Below, piece by piece: positions 35,750 through 46,548 of a stretch of 64,000 nucleotides of DNA. Under the pieces are notes generated by a model. The model saw only the letters and a program-made list of their open reading frames with translations, was not told the origin of the DNA and ran no database searches. The stretch's first letter is position 1; each line of letters begins with the position of its first letter. The translations under genes were made by a program, and so were the position numbers. The stretch is from Ceriagrion tenellum (lineage: Eukaryota > Arthropoda > Insecta > Odonata > Coenagrionidae). The stretch spans positions 187,240,448 through 187,304,447 of the forward strand of contig OY720632.1 in the NCBI GenBank assembly GCA_963169105.1. Direction: 5' to 3'.

Positions 35750-36580
35750 TTGGGAAAATAAATTTCCGCCGCTTGATAGTGGAACTGTTCCAGATTTATT
35801 TATTTCTTTCTATGATACTAGGTGAGTTCTGAGGATTGAATAATGTAAATTATGGTTATTAATATAATATATGCTATTTCAAGAAGAATGAATGTTCCGG
35901 TGTTTGTTATATCAATTTCAAAATATGCAATGAGAAAGTAAAGTTCCGGAGCTTGAGTATGGAACCGTTCCAGATTTATCTATTTCCATTTATGTTACTG
36001 GATGAGTGCCGCGGGTTCTGATGATTGATTATTGTACATTATGGTTATACATATTATATACGCAATTTCTGTAAAAATGAATGTTCCGGTTTATGTTATC
36101 TCAATTTAAAAAAATGCAATGATAAAATAAAGTCCCGCCGTTTGAGAGTGGAACCGTTCTAGATTTATTTATGATACTTGACGACATGCTCGGGTTCTGA
36201 GGATTAAGTAATGTAAATTTGTTTGAGGTTAAATGTATAATATAAGCAATTTATATAAAAACGAATGTTCTGGTTTATATTATATAAATTTTTAAAGATG
36301 GTCATATTTAAATATTTTTTACTTTACTTCATCTCATGAGATGAAATAAAGTTCCGCCTAATTTGGGTTGTAACCGTTCCAGAATCATCTATGTTTATCT
36401 ATGAAAATAGATGAGATCCGTGGGTTCTGAGGTTCGGGTAATGTAACTCATTTTTACTAGAGAAATATATGTAGTTCCTTCAAAAATTTGTCCTGTTCTA
36501 GTAGTATCACTTTAAATAGATGCGACGAGTAACATAAGTTTTGCTGATGGTTACGGTAACCGTTACAGAGTGCTTCCCAC
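35750..36580. repeat. second tandem array, degenerate units of about 180-220 bp
   Basis: GGAACCGTTCCAGATTTAT-type words recur at about 35787, 35967, 36156, 36376 and 36562. Each is preceded by AATAAAGTTCCGCC-like and followed by GGGTTCTGAGGATT-like and AATGAATGTTCCGGTTTAT-like words. The unit sequence differs from that of the array immediately to the left. Copies are more diverged and of uneven length. Confidence 0.75.
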
Positions 36581-36589
36581 AATGTAGTT

Positions 36590-38555
36590 CCATAATAAAA
36601 CATTTATTGTTGGTACTCTTGTAATAACTGATATTCCTTGTGATGAAAATTTTCGGGCTAACGTAACACGGTGAATAAAGTGCGGGAAAATTTATATTGA
36701 TATTCTTCTGTTTTTCTAGAAATTCATCGAAGCCTTTGCCTTCAATCATAGGAATTGATAGAAGCCAATGGAAGCCAAGCTCTATACCGAAGACTCACAG
36801 CAAACAACCTCTCCACAGCATAGCGTTGAGCCAGCATCCATCCGCGACCTGAGTGACGGCACCAGGCGGCACGGAAGGGAATAGCTTGTCATTAGTTGCG
36901 TAAGTGAATGACACCGGGAGGGTGGTGTTAATACAATAGGTCCCTGTTATATGAAGATGCCAAAATCAAAGAGGGTGAAAACGTTTGCTCAATCCTAGAA
37001 TCTAATGTAAGAATAGGGATAGCATTTTGTCGTTGCCTCTGACGACTGGGAACACGTAAGGATCGTGGTTTTCCTCAGTTTGCCTACTCTCCTCTCGAGA
37101 AGACAGCAAGTGTGCATTATGTATTTGTCACCATCTAGCAAAATTTAAGTAATATCGTGTCATATATACGGACGCCCGGGAAGATTTGTGCAATCCGAGT
37201 ACTACCCATTTCCAGTTATTAGTCCGATTCTAAGTTTACCTAATTTTAAACTGTTTAGGATATCGTCTACCCTCTGTCGCTAGTGAAAGGATGGAGTTGG
37301 GTTTCTACAGACCGTAAACATTCAGCTCAATGGAAAATGGGACTGTTTAAGTCAGGGAAAATGAGAACTAAACGTGATAATTTGCATTCCCAAGTCAGAA
37401 TCTGATAGTTTTCCATCCGTAAATAGCGCTCATGTAGGCAATAGCTGTTGAATTATGGTGCTAAGGCTTTTAGTGCCTTGCCTTACTGAGGAACATATAC
37501 TCGTATTTGGTTTTGGGCAAATACTTATGCACTGAAAAAAATCTTTCAGGTCCTAGTATTTACATTCAAGCTGAGGAAGGTGGATTTGTCTCTCCTGATG
37601 TTGTATTTCTTGATTTTTCTGAGGAACCATGGTTTTAGTTTCGTACCGCATGTAGTTACGCATATGAACTTCCTGTTGGTATGCCTTACTTCATGTACAT
37701 CACAATTGTGCCATTATCATCATCACTGGTTGGTTTGATGCTGTTAACCTCTGAATGCTTCTGCTTGATGGATGTAGATGTGATGTCTCTTCACTCCTAC
37801 ATATTTCTTTGTTTCCTCATCATCATATTGGTTCTGCGTATATCAACCAAGGTCGTACTCTGCTGTTTCCAGGATGTAGTTTTTATTTGAAACTCTTTGT
37901 CTTCAAATATGCCTGACAAGGTTGACCCTCTTCATCTTTAGTTTCAATGAGATGCCGTTCTTCGCCTACTATTCTGAGTATATACCTCTGCGTTAATCGA
38001 TTGATCAATCCATGTAATGAAAATCATCCCTCTGCCACACTATGAACCAAATTATGCTATTTTTTTCTACTGCATATTTTATGCCCATGTCTCTCTACCA
38101 TTGAAGAGGATACTCAAGATATATGTCCTGATGAAGTGCTTCTGTACTTGAAGGATGTGGTGCCTGACTCAGATTTTGTTCTGATAGAATGCCTTTGCTG
38201 TCCTTCTTGTTATTTACTTCTTTGTTCTTCACTGACCAGTGTTTCTGTCTTCCAAGTAATGGAATCCTCCCACTACTTCCAACATCTGATACCCACATTT
38301 ATACCAGTCTCCTTCATGTCTTCTTCCTCACACCACATTATTTTGCCAGCTGCCAAGTTAAGTACCTACAGGTTTTTATACCTAATTTAGGCTGAGCATT
38401 TTTTCTGTCACCTGACATTTTTCTGAAAGGCAATTTTCTTTTACGTCTCAAGTCAACTTCAGGTATCCCAACACTTTTATCTGAGAATCACAATAAGCTT
38501 CCGAGTTAACATTGGCTTTGTGCAAGATGAGCCCCACTTTTACTTTTTTGCTTTA
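36590..38555. other. no recognisable feature
   Basis: Short frames only. A slightly GC-richer patch at 36780-36920 has no identifiable content. Confidence 0.45.
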
Positions 38556-38559
38556 TTTA

Positions 38560-39310
38560 ATAAGGAGAATGGGGAGAATAACTGTTTGATGAGTGCAAAT
38601 GGTGAAGTAATTGAACAAGTGGATGATTTTGTGTTCTTAGGTAAGATGTTTACGAAAGATGGATGGATGTGGAGACAAAGAGATGTACGAGTGCTGGAAG
38701 GAAAGTGGTAGGTAGCATGTGAAGCCTATCAAGGAATGAGTGCCTGTCTAAGGAAGTGAAAATCGCCGTTTACCAAAGTGTGCTTCTCCCCACTTTGTTT
38801 TATGGTAGTGAAACATGGGTATGCCAGGATAGACACAATAGTAGACTAAATGTTAAAGGGTATGAGTTATCTGAGGAGTGTTTGCGGCAAAAGTAGGATG
38901 GATAGAGTCAGAAATGAATGTGGGTTAGATACTCCAGTAATGGACATAGTATATGAAAGGAGTGTGATTCGTTGGTTTGGCTGTGTTGAGAGAATGAATG
39001 AGAGTCGAATAACGAAACAGATATACAGGAGTGAAATGAATGGTGCGAGAGAGGTAAAGGTAGGCTGAGAAAGTTGTGGTTGAATGTGGTTGAGGAAATC
39101 CTTTTGAGGAGGAATATTAGGAGTCTTAAAAACATGAGGGCATGTATGAAGCAGTGTATGAGGGTAAATGAAGCAAAAGAGGTTTGCAAGAATAGGTCAG
39201 AGTGGAGGAAATTATTGAAGCAGAGTTAGGTGTACAAATATGTATTTATGAGTGAAACTATGTGACTGTGCCTACCCCGGAAGGGAACTGCATGATTGGT
39301 ATGTATGTAT
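38560..39310 (+). pseudogene. RTE-clade retrotransposon 3' end (RT C-terminus and ATGT tail)
   Basis: The plus strand reads EQVDDFVFLGKMFTKDG (near 38610-38660), LSKEVKIAVYQSVLLPTLFY and GSETWVCQDR (near 38750-38830), MSYLRSVCGKSRMDRVRNE (near 38860), PVMDIVYERSVIRWFGCVERMNESR (near 38930-39005) and VVEEILLRRNIRSLKNMRACMKQCM (near 39085-39155). This wording is typical of RTE/BovB-like C-termini. It ends in GTATGTATGTATG (39300 onward), the short-repeat tail of this clade. It is 5'-truncated with frameshifts. The endonuclease remnant at 61290-62110 belongs to the same clade but lies on the other strand. Confidence 0.8.
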
Positions 39311-39314
39311 GTAT

Positions 39315-39644
39315 AGAATTTACTGTGTTTATTTATAAAAATATAGTATAATTGAAGATTGATAAATGATATTCACATCAGGATGGGTATAGTTTGAATG
39401 AACTCATAATTTATTTAGCAACAGGTCTTCAGAAAATTCTACAGAATGTACTCTGTGAATCGCATTGACAACTGATTAACAAAACCATTCCCCAATTTTT
39501 GTCTAATTGCATTTATTTACCTTTTCCATGAACATCCTATTAAAATGAAATGGAATGTGTTTACTTACCTGGGTGAAGTGATTCATTTTGCCACCTTTTG
39601 TGCCGACTTTTCCTTGAGCAGAGCACACTTAGATCTTTTGGGTG
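39315..39644. other. no recognisable feature
   Basis: AT-rich flank of the gypsy element. Confidence 0.5.
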
Positions 39645-39649
39645 AATAT

Positions 39650-39779
39650 TGACATGGCTTGACATACATGTTCTCAACTCAGCCTTTACTCATGAACTGC
39701 ACAGATGACTGGCTCCCCACCTGAGAGCTCTACATGACTTACACATCAGCGACATCTATAGAAGAGTCAATACACTACA
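39650..39779 (-). repeat. 3' LTR
   Basis: On the minus strand it starts TGTAGTGTATTGACTCTTC and ends CATGTCA. The preceding minus-strand CGTAGGGAGT could be the polypurine tract. Confidence 0.88.
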
Positions 39780-40080
39780 ACTCCCTACGTTGTTAATTTC
39801 AACCTTAAACATTTCTTTTTTTTTAACAATACATGAAAAAAGTAAATGAAGTATACAATACCTTCTTACAATAAAGAAATACACACATAAAATGGAATTA
39901 CAACAGCAAATTGTATTACAAATGCATCTTTACTACAGGGTTCCTTTCCCTTTATGTATACCTATGTTCTTCCAAAATACCCGAGTTGGGCAAAGGCAGG
40001 CTGTGTACGCTCACAGGAGTTTGAGGGGGCTCAGGATGCATGGCATCCTCACAGGCAGCAGCACTGAGTACATGATCTGG

Positions 40081-41100
40081 TTATCCTAATCTAGCGAACA
40101 AATCCCTTAAAAGATTAATGGTATGTTTAGCTGCTGTAGAGGGTACTTCCAGCTCCTCTAACCATTTTGTGTGAGCATCTTTGATTAGCAGAAATACTTT
40201 CTTTTTAAATGAACCGAAAAAGTCGACATGTAACCTTGACCAAGCTTTGTTTGGATAGTTCCAAACATGCAGCATACTCTTGGAAGGGTTACTTCTGTCC
40301 ATTAAACATGCTGTACAACTATTTACAAGGCGTTCAATATCTGAATCAATGGAAGGCCAGTAAACATAAGACCTCGCTAAAGCCTTCATTTTAACAATAC
40401 CTAGGTGACTGGTGTGAAGCTCATGTAATATAGTTAATCTAAACTTAAGAGGTATTACCACTCTAAATTCCCACATTAGGATACCTTGTTCTACAGTCAG
40501 TTCATGTTTCCTTATAAAGTAGGGTATTACAGAATCATCAGTAAGCTTCTCATTTGGCCTACCTTGCATTACAACATAAATGATTTTACTCAAGACTGGG
40601 TCTTTTTGAGACTCTTTCCTAATGTCTTTGAAACTCAAGGAAATGTCATTGTCAACAATACATTGTAAATATGTGCCAATGATATCATCATCGGATGTAC
40701 CTTCATTACCCTCTGACAACTTTAATGGTAAACGAGACAAGCCATCTGCATTTCCATGATTGTGAGGTTTGACATAACAGATGTCGAAATCATATGCTGA
40801 GAGAAACAATGCATACCTTTGTAGATGACTAGCTGCATAAGCAGGAAGTCCTTTCTTTTTGCCAAGTATGCTTAACAAGGGCTTATGATCGGTGCATATT
40901 GTAGAGGGTCTTCCCCAGAGGTATTGATTGAATCTTTTTACCCGACAAACTAAGCTCAATGCTTCCTTATCAATTTGAGAATACATCAGTTCACTTTTGT
41001 TTAACGTACATGAGCCAAAAGATATGGGCCTTTCTGTGCCATCTGGCTGATTTGGAGACAGTGCATACCCAATTCCATAAGCCAATGCATCACAGGCTAG
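40081..41100 (-). pseudogene. gypsy RNase H and truncated integrase
   Basis: A 334-codon open frame. RNase H shows RPISFGSCTLNKSELMYSQI, DKEALSLVCRVKRFNQYLWG and TDHKPLLSIL, then the linker NGNADGLSRLPL. The integrase zinc domain follows with HELHTSHLGIVKMKALARSY (HxxxxH-like) and CTACLMDRS (CxxC). The core starts with HVDFFGSF (first Asp) and WLEELEVPSTAAKHT, then stops after LFARLG. The second Asp and Glu of integrase are deleted. About 300 bp without coding content separates the stop from the 3' LTR. Confidence 0.88.
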
Positions 41101-41355
41101 TTTGATTAGAACCTTAGAGTTATAATGGGCTTACACATCTGATGACACCAGTTTCTGTTTGATTTCATTGAATGCTTTGAGACATGAATCATCAAAAACA
41201 AACTTGACGTTTTTCTTGAGCAAATTGTATTGTGGGCCTAAGGTAGTGGACATGTTTTGAAAGAACCTAGAATAATACTGAACCAGGCCTAAGAATGCTT
41301 TTAATTGGGTAACATTGATGGGAATTGGGGTCTCTAGAATAGCTTTAGTTTTGCT

Positions 41356-41990
41356 TTAAGTCAGTTTGATACCAGGTACACACAAAGAGAATCCTAAATA
41401 CTCTTGAGTATCAGAAAAGAGTGGGCACTTATCTTTAGCTACAGTCAAGCCCTTTTCCTTAAAGCGTTTACATACCTCTCTAAGCCTATTAAGGTGTTCT
41501 ATTTCATTATGGGCTGTCACTAGGACATCGTCCAAATAAATTGCTATACCCGAAATACCCTGTAATGTTTGCTCCATAATACGTTGAAATATGCCTGGCA
41601 CCGAGGCAATTCCATAAGGTAATTTGTTGAATATAAATAAACTTTTATGTGTACTTATGGTGCAATACTTTTTAGAATCATCATCCAGCAAAATTTGTAT
41701 GTATGCTTCCTATCGAGTAGAGTACTTGGAACCACCCTGTAAATTAGCAATTATATCCTCAATCTTAGGTAAGGGGTACCTAGCAATGACTAAGTTAGGT
41801 TTGACAGTTATTCTGAAGTCGCCACAGATTCGAATTTGGCCATTCCACTGAAGGACAGAGACAATTGGCATCCCCCATTCACTGCCGTTAGAGTATTATC
41901 TTCTTGCAAGTTTTGTAACTCTTTTTCTACTTTATCTCTAGGAAAAGGGTATCGATCTGGGCTTGCAATACTTTGGAACTGTGTTAGGTT
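41356..41990 (-). pseudogene. gypsy reverse transcriptase
   Basis: The minus strand reads SEWGMPIVSVLQWNGQIRIC (near 41890-41830), then GDFRITVKPNLVIARYPLPK and IEDIIANLQGGSKYS (to 41720). A stop (TAG at about 41713) and replacement of the usual LDL motif-A residues follow, so the first catalytic Asp is lost. The 111-codon frame from 41691 then gives KSLFIFNKLPYGIASVPGIF, IAIYLDDVLVTA (motif C, YLDD) and DTQEYLGFSLC. It is an inactive polymerase. Confidence 0.85.
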
Positions 41991-42203
41991 TCAGGTTAAG
42001 TTTAAATAATTCGCCTTTATACTCCCCTAATTTCTTAGTAAATACTTCAGGGTATTCTTAAAACAACTGAGAAGCTAATTTAGATTGATTACCACTAGTT
42101 TCAACTAATTTAGAGATTTGAAAGCTAGTTTCAGGAATGGAAAGTAGAATCTGTAGGGCTTTGATCCAGTCCCCACCAAGCATGGGGTTAGCTGCATTCT
42201 TAA

Positions 42204-42470
42204 TTACATACAAATCTGTTTAAAAATGGCTTCATACTGTACATTTACTTTAATAACTCCTAAAGGGAATATTTTTTCACTGGTATACGAGCTGAGGACT
42301 AATTTTGTGGGCCTTAACTCTAAATCACTGAAATTTCTTTTGTAGTATATGTCAGATATCGCCCTTATACCAGCCCCCGAATCCACCTCAAAAGACATGG
42401 GTTTATTTTTAAAACAGACCTTTATGTTTATTGGAGCTACTTTTTCCCGAGCATCTTCTAAATTAAACAA
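42204..42470 (-). pseudogene. gypsy aspartic protease
   Basis: An 88-codon frame with FEVDSGAGIRAIS (the active-site Asp-Ser-Gly-Ala) and LRPTKLVLSSYTSEKIFPLG, the flap and strand region of retropepsin-like proteases. It would release mature proteins from the polyprotein. The conserved C-terminal strand continues out of frame past 42204. Confidence 0.75.
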
Positions 42471-42792
42471 TTCAGAAACATAAATAGTATCATCACTGCC
42501 ATTACTTAAACTATCACCAACGAAATGTTGTTCACTTTGGTAACTTGACTTGGCTTTTGAGTTTTGCTTTTCTCTGCCAGCATTGCGACTATTTACATTG
42601 CTAGAATTAGGTGAATGTGACTAGCAAAATAGCTTAGCATGACAAACCTTTTGTATATGACTTTTTTTTACCTCAGAAATAACATACATAGCTTCTGAAG
42701 TAACACATTGATGTTATATGATTATTTCCACCACAACACCAGCATTTTTTATCACTTTTCACGGCAGCCCTTCCTCTTCCCTTTTGTTGAGG

Positions 42793-43409
42793 TTATGATG
42801 AGGTGGATTCCCTCATTATCCGGTGTGTCTCTATGGCCATCCGCTGCACCCAGTTGTGGTTGTAGGACTGTCCTCCCATGTTGGCTCTGCTGGTCAAGCT
42901 CACGGCATCCTTTTCAGCTGACTCAATGGATGTAGCTATTTTCACCACCTTGTCGAATGTTAGATCTGGTTCTGCCAACAACTTTTGTTTTGTGGCATTG
43001 CTGTGAAGTCCACTGATGAGCCGGTCCCTCAGGTAGTCCGGCAAGGCTTCTTTGAAGTCGCAGTGCGTCAAAAGTTTTTGCAGGTTAGCGATATACTCCG
43101 AAACACTCTCGTATTCATGTTGTTGCCTTAAGCTGAATTTAGAGCATTCCGTGATGACTGATGGTGTTGGATACAGGTGATCTTTTACTATTTTAACAAT
43201 ATCATCGTAGCTTTTCTCTGATGGTTTTTGTGGCATATAGAGATTCCACAATAAATTGAAAATTTTTACTCCCACCACAGTGAGCAGCGTGCTTACTTTT
43301 TTTCCGCTTTAAGGTCATTATAATCAAAAAACAACTCGAAACGTTCAATGTAAGACGACCATGTTTCCTGGTTACTGTCGAAACTTGACATGGACCCGAT
43401 CACCGACAT
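42793..43409 (-). pseudogene. gypsy gag
   Basis: The start codon at 43409 opens MSVIGSMSSFDSNQETW, then WSSYIERFELFFDYND, typical of Mag-like Gag N-termini. A frameshift in an A-rich run near 43305 leads into the 161-codon frame from 43278. That frame has KFSLRQQHEYESVSEYIANL, LLTHCDF, LRDRLISGLHSN and KLLAEPDLTFDKVVKIA, a retrotransposon Gag capsid region. It ends in a stop at 42793 before any full zinc knuckle; the following sequence toward 42600 keeps only hints of one. Gag would form the particle shell. Confidence 0.8.
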
Positions 43410-43589
43410 TTTGAAATTGCTAAATAAGTTACGAACGTGTGGCAACGATTCGTTAGTGTCGATTTTAAATAAATTTTATTGACGTTTTGCACGATGACGA
43501 GCAACACCCGAGCAATTTCGCGGACATTTCCGACAAGACTTTTCACTTTAAGTCAAATAGCATGTGATCACCAGTTCCTTGTCGCCAAT

Positions 43590-43719
43590 TGAAATGGCTT
43601 GACGTAATGTTCTCAATTCAGCCTTTACTCATGAACTGCACAGATGACTGGCTCTCCACCTGAGAGATCTACATGACTTACACATGAGCAACATCTATTG
43701 GAAGAGTCAATACACTACA
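43590..43719 (-). repeat. 5' LTR
   Basis: On the minus strand it starts TGTAGTGTATTGACTCTTC and ends GCCATTTCA. It is immediately followed by ATTGGCGACAAGGAACTGG (43589-43571), the TGGCGAC-type primer-binding site common in gypsy elements. Confidence 0.88.
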
Positions 43720-43724
43720 AATAT

Positions 43725-44298
43725 AGCAATTCCAGTTACTGCTTACACTTCCCTGGTCATCAGGGTTATGAATTTGAACCCTGTAGAGTGCCTTTCCCCT
43801 GACCCATCACCCTCACACCTCATGAAAAAGTGATTGGTCCCTTTATTAATTATTATAAAAACCAATGAAGCAACAATATAACAACAGTACAACAATCCAT
43901 CAGCACCCAGTCCATCAAAAATTAGAACATAACCAAATGCAACCATAACAACAATAAGAACCACCAATACAGCAACCATCACAAAATATCAACAATGATG
44001 ACAACCACAATATATTAAATATTAGATATCAAAAGTCAGATTATGATGCTTGACTTAACATGCTTTTGTTACACCAGATTTTGTTGTCAGATTATGATGC
44101 GTGACTAAACATGCTTTTGTTACACCCATTTGCAACTGAGCATCTAATTAATTTCAACGAACTAGAAACATCTGATACTTCTTCAATTAACCTCTTTGGA
44201 ACCTCAATAGCCCGATCCGATCTTTGGACAGAATGTTCCTTTTGGGTTTCATTGGCCTGGCTCTGTTGACCGGATAGATTCACATCGTGAATCTGAAT
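43725..44298. other. no gene; includes a near-duplicated short segment
   Basis: At 44030-44130 the phrase CAGATTATGATGC..TGACTTAACATGCTTTTG, TTACACC occurs twice in tandem about 59 bp apart. Nothing else is recognised. Confidence 0.45.
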
Positions 44299-44496
44299 AA
44301 TAAAACAATGGAAAAGTAATAAAAACTTTTACTAAAACCGGGTTTCGGCGCTGAGCACCATCTTCAGGACCTGATGATGGTGCTCAGTGCCGAAACCTGG
44401 GTCGTGCTTTTAAATTACAATTTTTAAAAATTGTGATTTTAATGTTTATAACTGTGGTTTTAGTAAAAGATTTTATTACTTATCCATTGTTTTATT
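44299..44496. mobile_element. foldback MITE with nested hairpin
   Basis: Terminal inverted repeats of 41 bp (AATAAAACAATGGAAAAGT... at 44299-44339; its inverse at 44456-44496) match at 39 of 41 positions. Inside is a long hairpin: GGTTTCGGCGCTGAGCACC near 44342-44360 pairs with GGTGCTCAGTGCCGAAACC near 44381-44399. A further small hairpin (ACAATTTTTAAAAATTGT) follows. It is non-coding, and no clear target duplication was seen. Confidence 0.75.
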
Positions 44497-44534
44497 AAAT
44501 ATGGAATACCACAAAGTAACAAAAGACAGCATTT

Positions 44535-45310
44535 TATTTATTGAATCTGATTAACCCATGAACTGATGTGGATCTCATTTCTGACATATTGATTACCATT
44601 CTCTCCTTCCATTACATATGTATTTGGGCTGGTGATTTTCTTCCCAATCATTCCTGGTCTCCAACGAGAATCAGGTTTCATTTTAAATAACATTTTCCCT
44701 TGGACAAAACTTTTCTATTGACTGCTGAACAATCAAAATATTCTTTAACCCTCCCTTTCCTATCAATCATGAGTATTCTTTCTTTTTAATATGTGATTTT
44801 GGGTAAAGTGAATTTAATGAACATGGGACCGTAGTTCTTAAGGAACGACTCATTAGATTAGCAACTGGAGAGTGAATCCCACCTTTGAGAGTATTTCTAA
44901 ACTGTAATAAAGCAAGTTATGGGCATTCATTATTTTTGGCTTCTTTTTAAACATATTGTTAACTGATTTGAGAGAACTCTCGGCAAGGCGATTGGACCGT
45001 CTATAATAGGGACTGGAAATGATATGGATGAAACCCCATAGTTTAGAAAAATTCTTTAATTATTCAGAATCAAAGTATAAAGCTCTGTCAGTATATACAA
45101 TCTCCAGAATTCTATTCCTTGCAAATATGGATTCCATCTTATTAATCACAGATGAGCTCTTAAGATCATTCAACTCAATTACCTCAGAATAATTTGACAA
45201 AGAATCAACAACAACTAAATAATTTCTCCCATCAATTCATAAGTATTACAGCCAACCTCCATCCATGGTAACAATGGCACTTATGTATTTGTATTTCATT
45301 TCCAGCTTCT
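44535..45310 (-). pseudogene. gypsy integrase core and C-terminus (second family)
   Basis: The minus strand reads LVVVDSLSNYSEVIELNDLK and SSSVINKMESIFARNRI, then EIVYTDRALYFDSE (second catalytic Asp), a stop, NFSKLWGFIHIISSPYYRRS and NRLAESSLKSVNNMF (catalytic Glu). It continues RNTLKGGIHSPVANLMSRSL, CSAVNRKVLSKGKMLFKMKP and RNEIHISSW. The integrase would join element DNA to the host chromosome. The first part of the core, with the first Asp, is on the far side of the nested element or lost. Several stops are present. Confidence 0.8.
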
Positions 45311-45315
45311 GTTTG

Positions 45316-46174
45316 CACGGTGGCCACACTTCTGGTAAACCTGGAAAGTCAGGGATTTTCAGTGTGTCTTGAAAGTCATGGAATGTCAGGGAAATTGAAA
45401 AATTAATCTGGAAAAATCATCTTTGTTGTAAAAGTCAAATGTTTATTTTTCTTCATCCTCTTACACATAGGTATATCTTTGATATTTGAACATTATGCAC
45501 TTTGCTAATAGTCATTTTGATACACGCCCTCATTGAGTTAACATAGAGCTAGTCCTATCTCAATCCAAGTTGAACAACCATGCATTTGCAGGAAATTCTC
45601 CCCTCAACCGAAGAGGTGCATGTGGCCTGTTACACACTGGGCAGATTTTATCGATGCAACATTTTTGTCATTGCCGTTGATCCAGTTGTAGTAGTAAAAA
45701 ACAATCGGTAGATTTTCTGCCAAGCTAGTGCAAACCACGACTATAGGTATAGGGAAACTTTATGGCCTCTACCTTGTGAGTATAAATATTTTTACAAATA
45801 TCAGTCCTAAATGTCAGGAAGAGCAGCTCATTTTCGTAAAATTTACATTTTTCCACTGCTGAAATAGCAGTAAAAGATTCCGTTAACGATAAATTACAAA
45901 GCTCAGAGGAGACATTTTTCCTCAATTCATTAAATGTTGCAAGTATGTTCAATGTTATGTTATTCAATTGATGCTCCATAACTGTTAATATATATTTTAT
46001 ATCATAATTTTACTTAATTTTTCTTTGTGGTTAATCTTCAGCAACTTTTAATCATATTTTTATCATGTGTAAATACGTTAATATTCCATAAAATACATAA
46101 TATCAAACAGTCTAGAAAATTGTGAAAGTAGTCTAGGGAATTTCTGCTTGATAGATACTTGAGTGGCCACCCTG
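45316..46174. mobile_element. CAGGGTGGC-ended DNA transposon, member 2 (859 bp), nested in gypsy integrase
   Basis: The left end is CACGGTGGCCACACTTCTGG; the right end on the minus strand is CAGGGTGGCCACTCAAG. Subterminal words are GGAAAGTCAGGGATTTTC and GGAATGTCAGGGAAATTG. Flanks are GTTTG (45311-45315) and GTTTA (46175-46179), four of five bases alike. No transposase is seen; the 84-codon minus frame at 45979-45725 has no known motif. Confidence 0.75.
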
Positions 46175-46548
46175 GTTTATTTTGCTGATATTTTTTGGCA
46201 AGTAGAGCGTGATTTTACCCATTTCTTTATGTCTTGATTGATTCACAACAAAAAATAGACTAACTGGCACGGTGTGCCATTCTGCAAATGCCAGGATGCC
46301 CTTAGTGAAGCTTTATCAATATATACTATTTTCTCATAGCCTGGGGAATTGTAATCTGACTATCATAAAATATATCCTTCACCAAACAAATCACTTTTTA
46401 ACTGAAAATATGACTGAACCACTTTATCAACATCCCTCTAATATTTAGGCTAACCATGAACAATATATTCCTTTAATTTGGAAATAATTGGGTCTTGTTC
46501 TGAGGCTTTTCTCAATTTTAACCAGAACTCTTTCTTCTTCAATACATC
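46175..46548 (-). pseudogene. gypsy integrase N-terminal zinc domain (second family)
   Basis: The minus strand reads SEQDPIISKLKEYIVHG, VDKVVQSYFQLKSDLFGEG, then INQDIKKWVKSRSTCQK (the CxxC end, one Cys altered to Ser). It is broken by stops. The nested element starts at the following base. Confidence 0.65.

Larger units (their letters stand above)
39650..43719 (-). mobile_element. Ty3/gypsy LTR retrotransposon (Mag-like), internally deleted
   Basis: Two 130-bp direct repeats (39650-39779 and 43590-43719) enclose gag, protease, RT, RNase H and the start of integrase, all on the minus strand. The 5-bp sequence AATAT flanks both ends (39645-39649 and 43720-43724), proving one insertion event. 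The LTRs differ at roughly nine positions, so the insertion is not recent. At 4070 bp it is shorter than usual because the integrase core is missing. Stops and frameshifts in gag and pol make it inactive. No envelope gene is seen. Confidence 0.92.

Noticed and set aside
34511..36580. CRISPR-like array
   Set aside because: Units of 180-220 bp without short repeats and unique spacers; eukaryotic satellite instead.
43745..43830. B-box-like GGTTCAAATTC on the minus strand
   Set aside because: No A box at the right distance.
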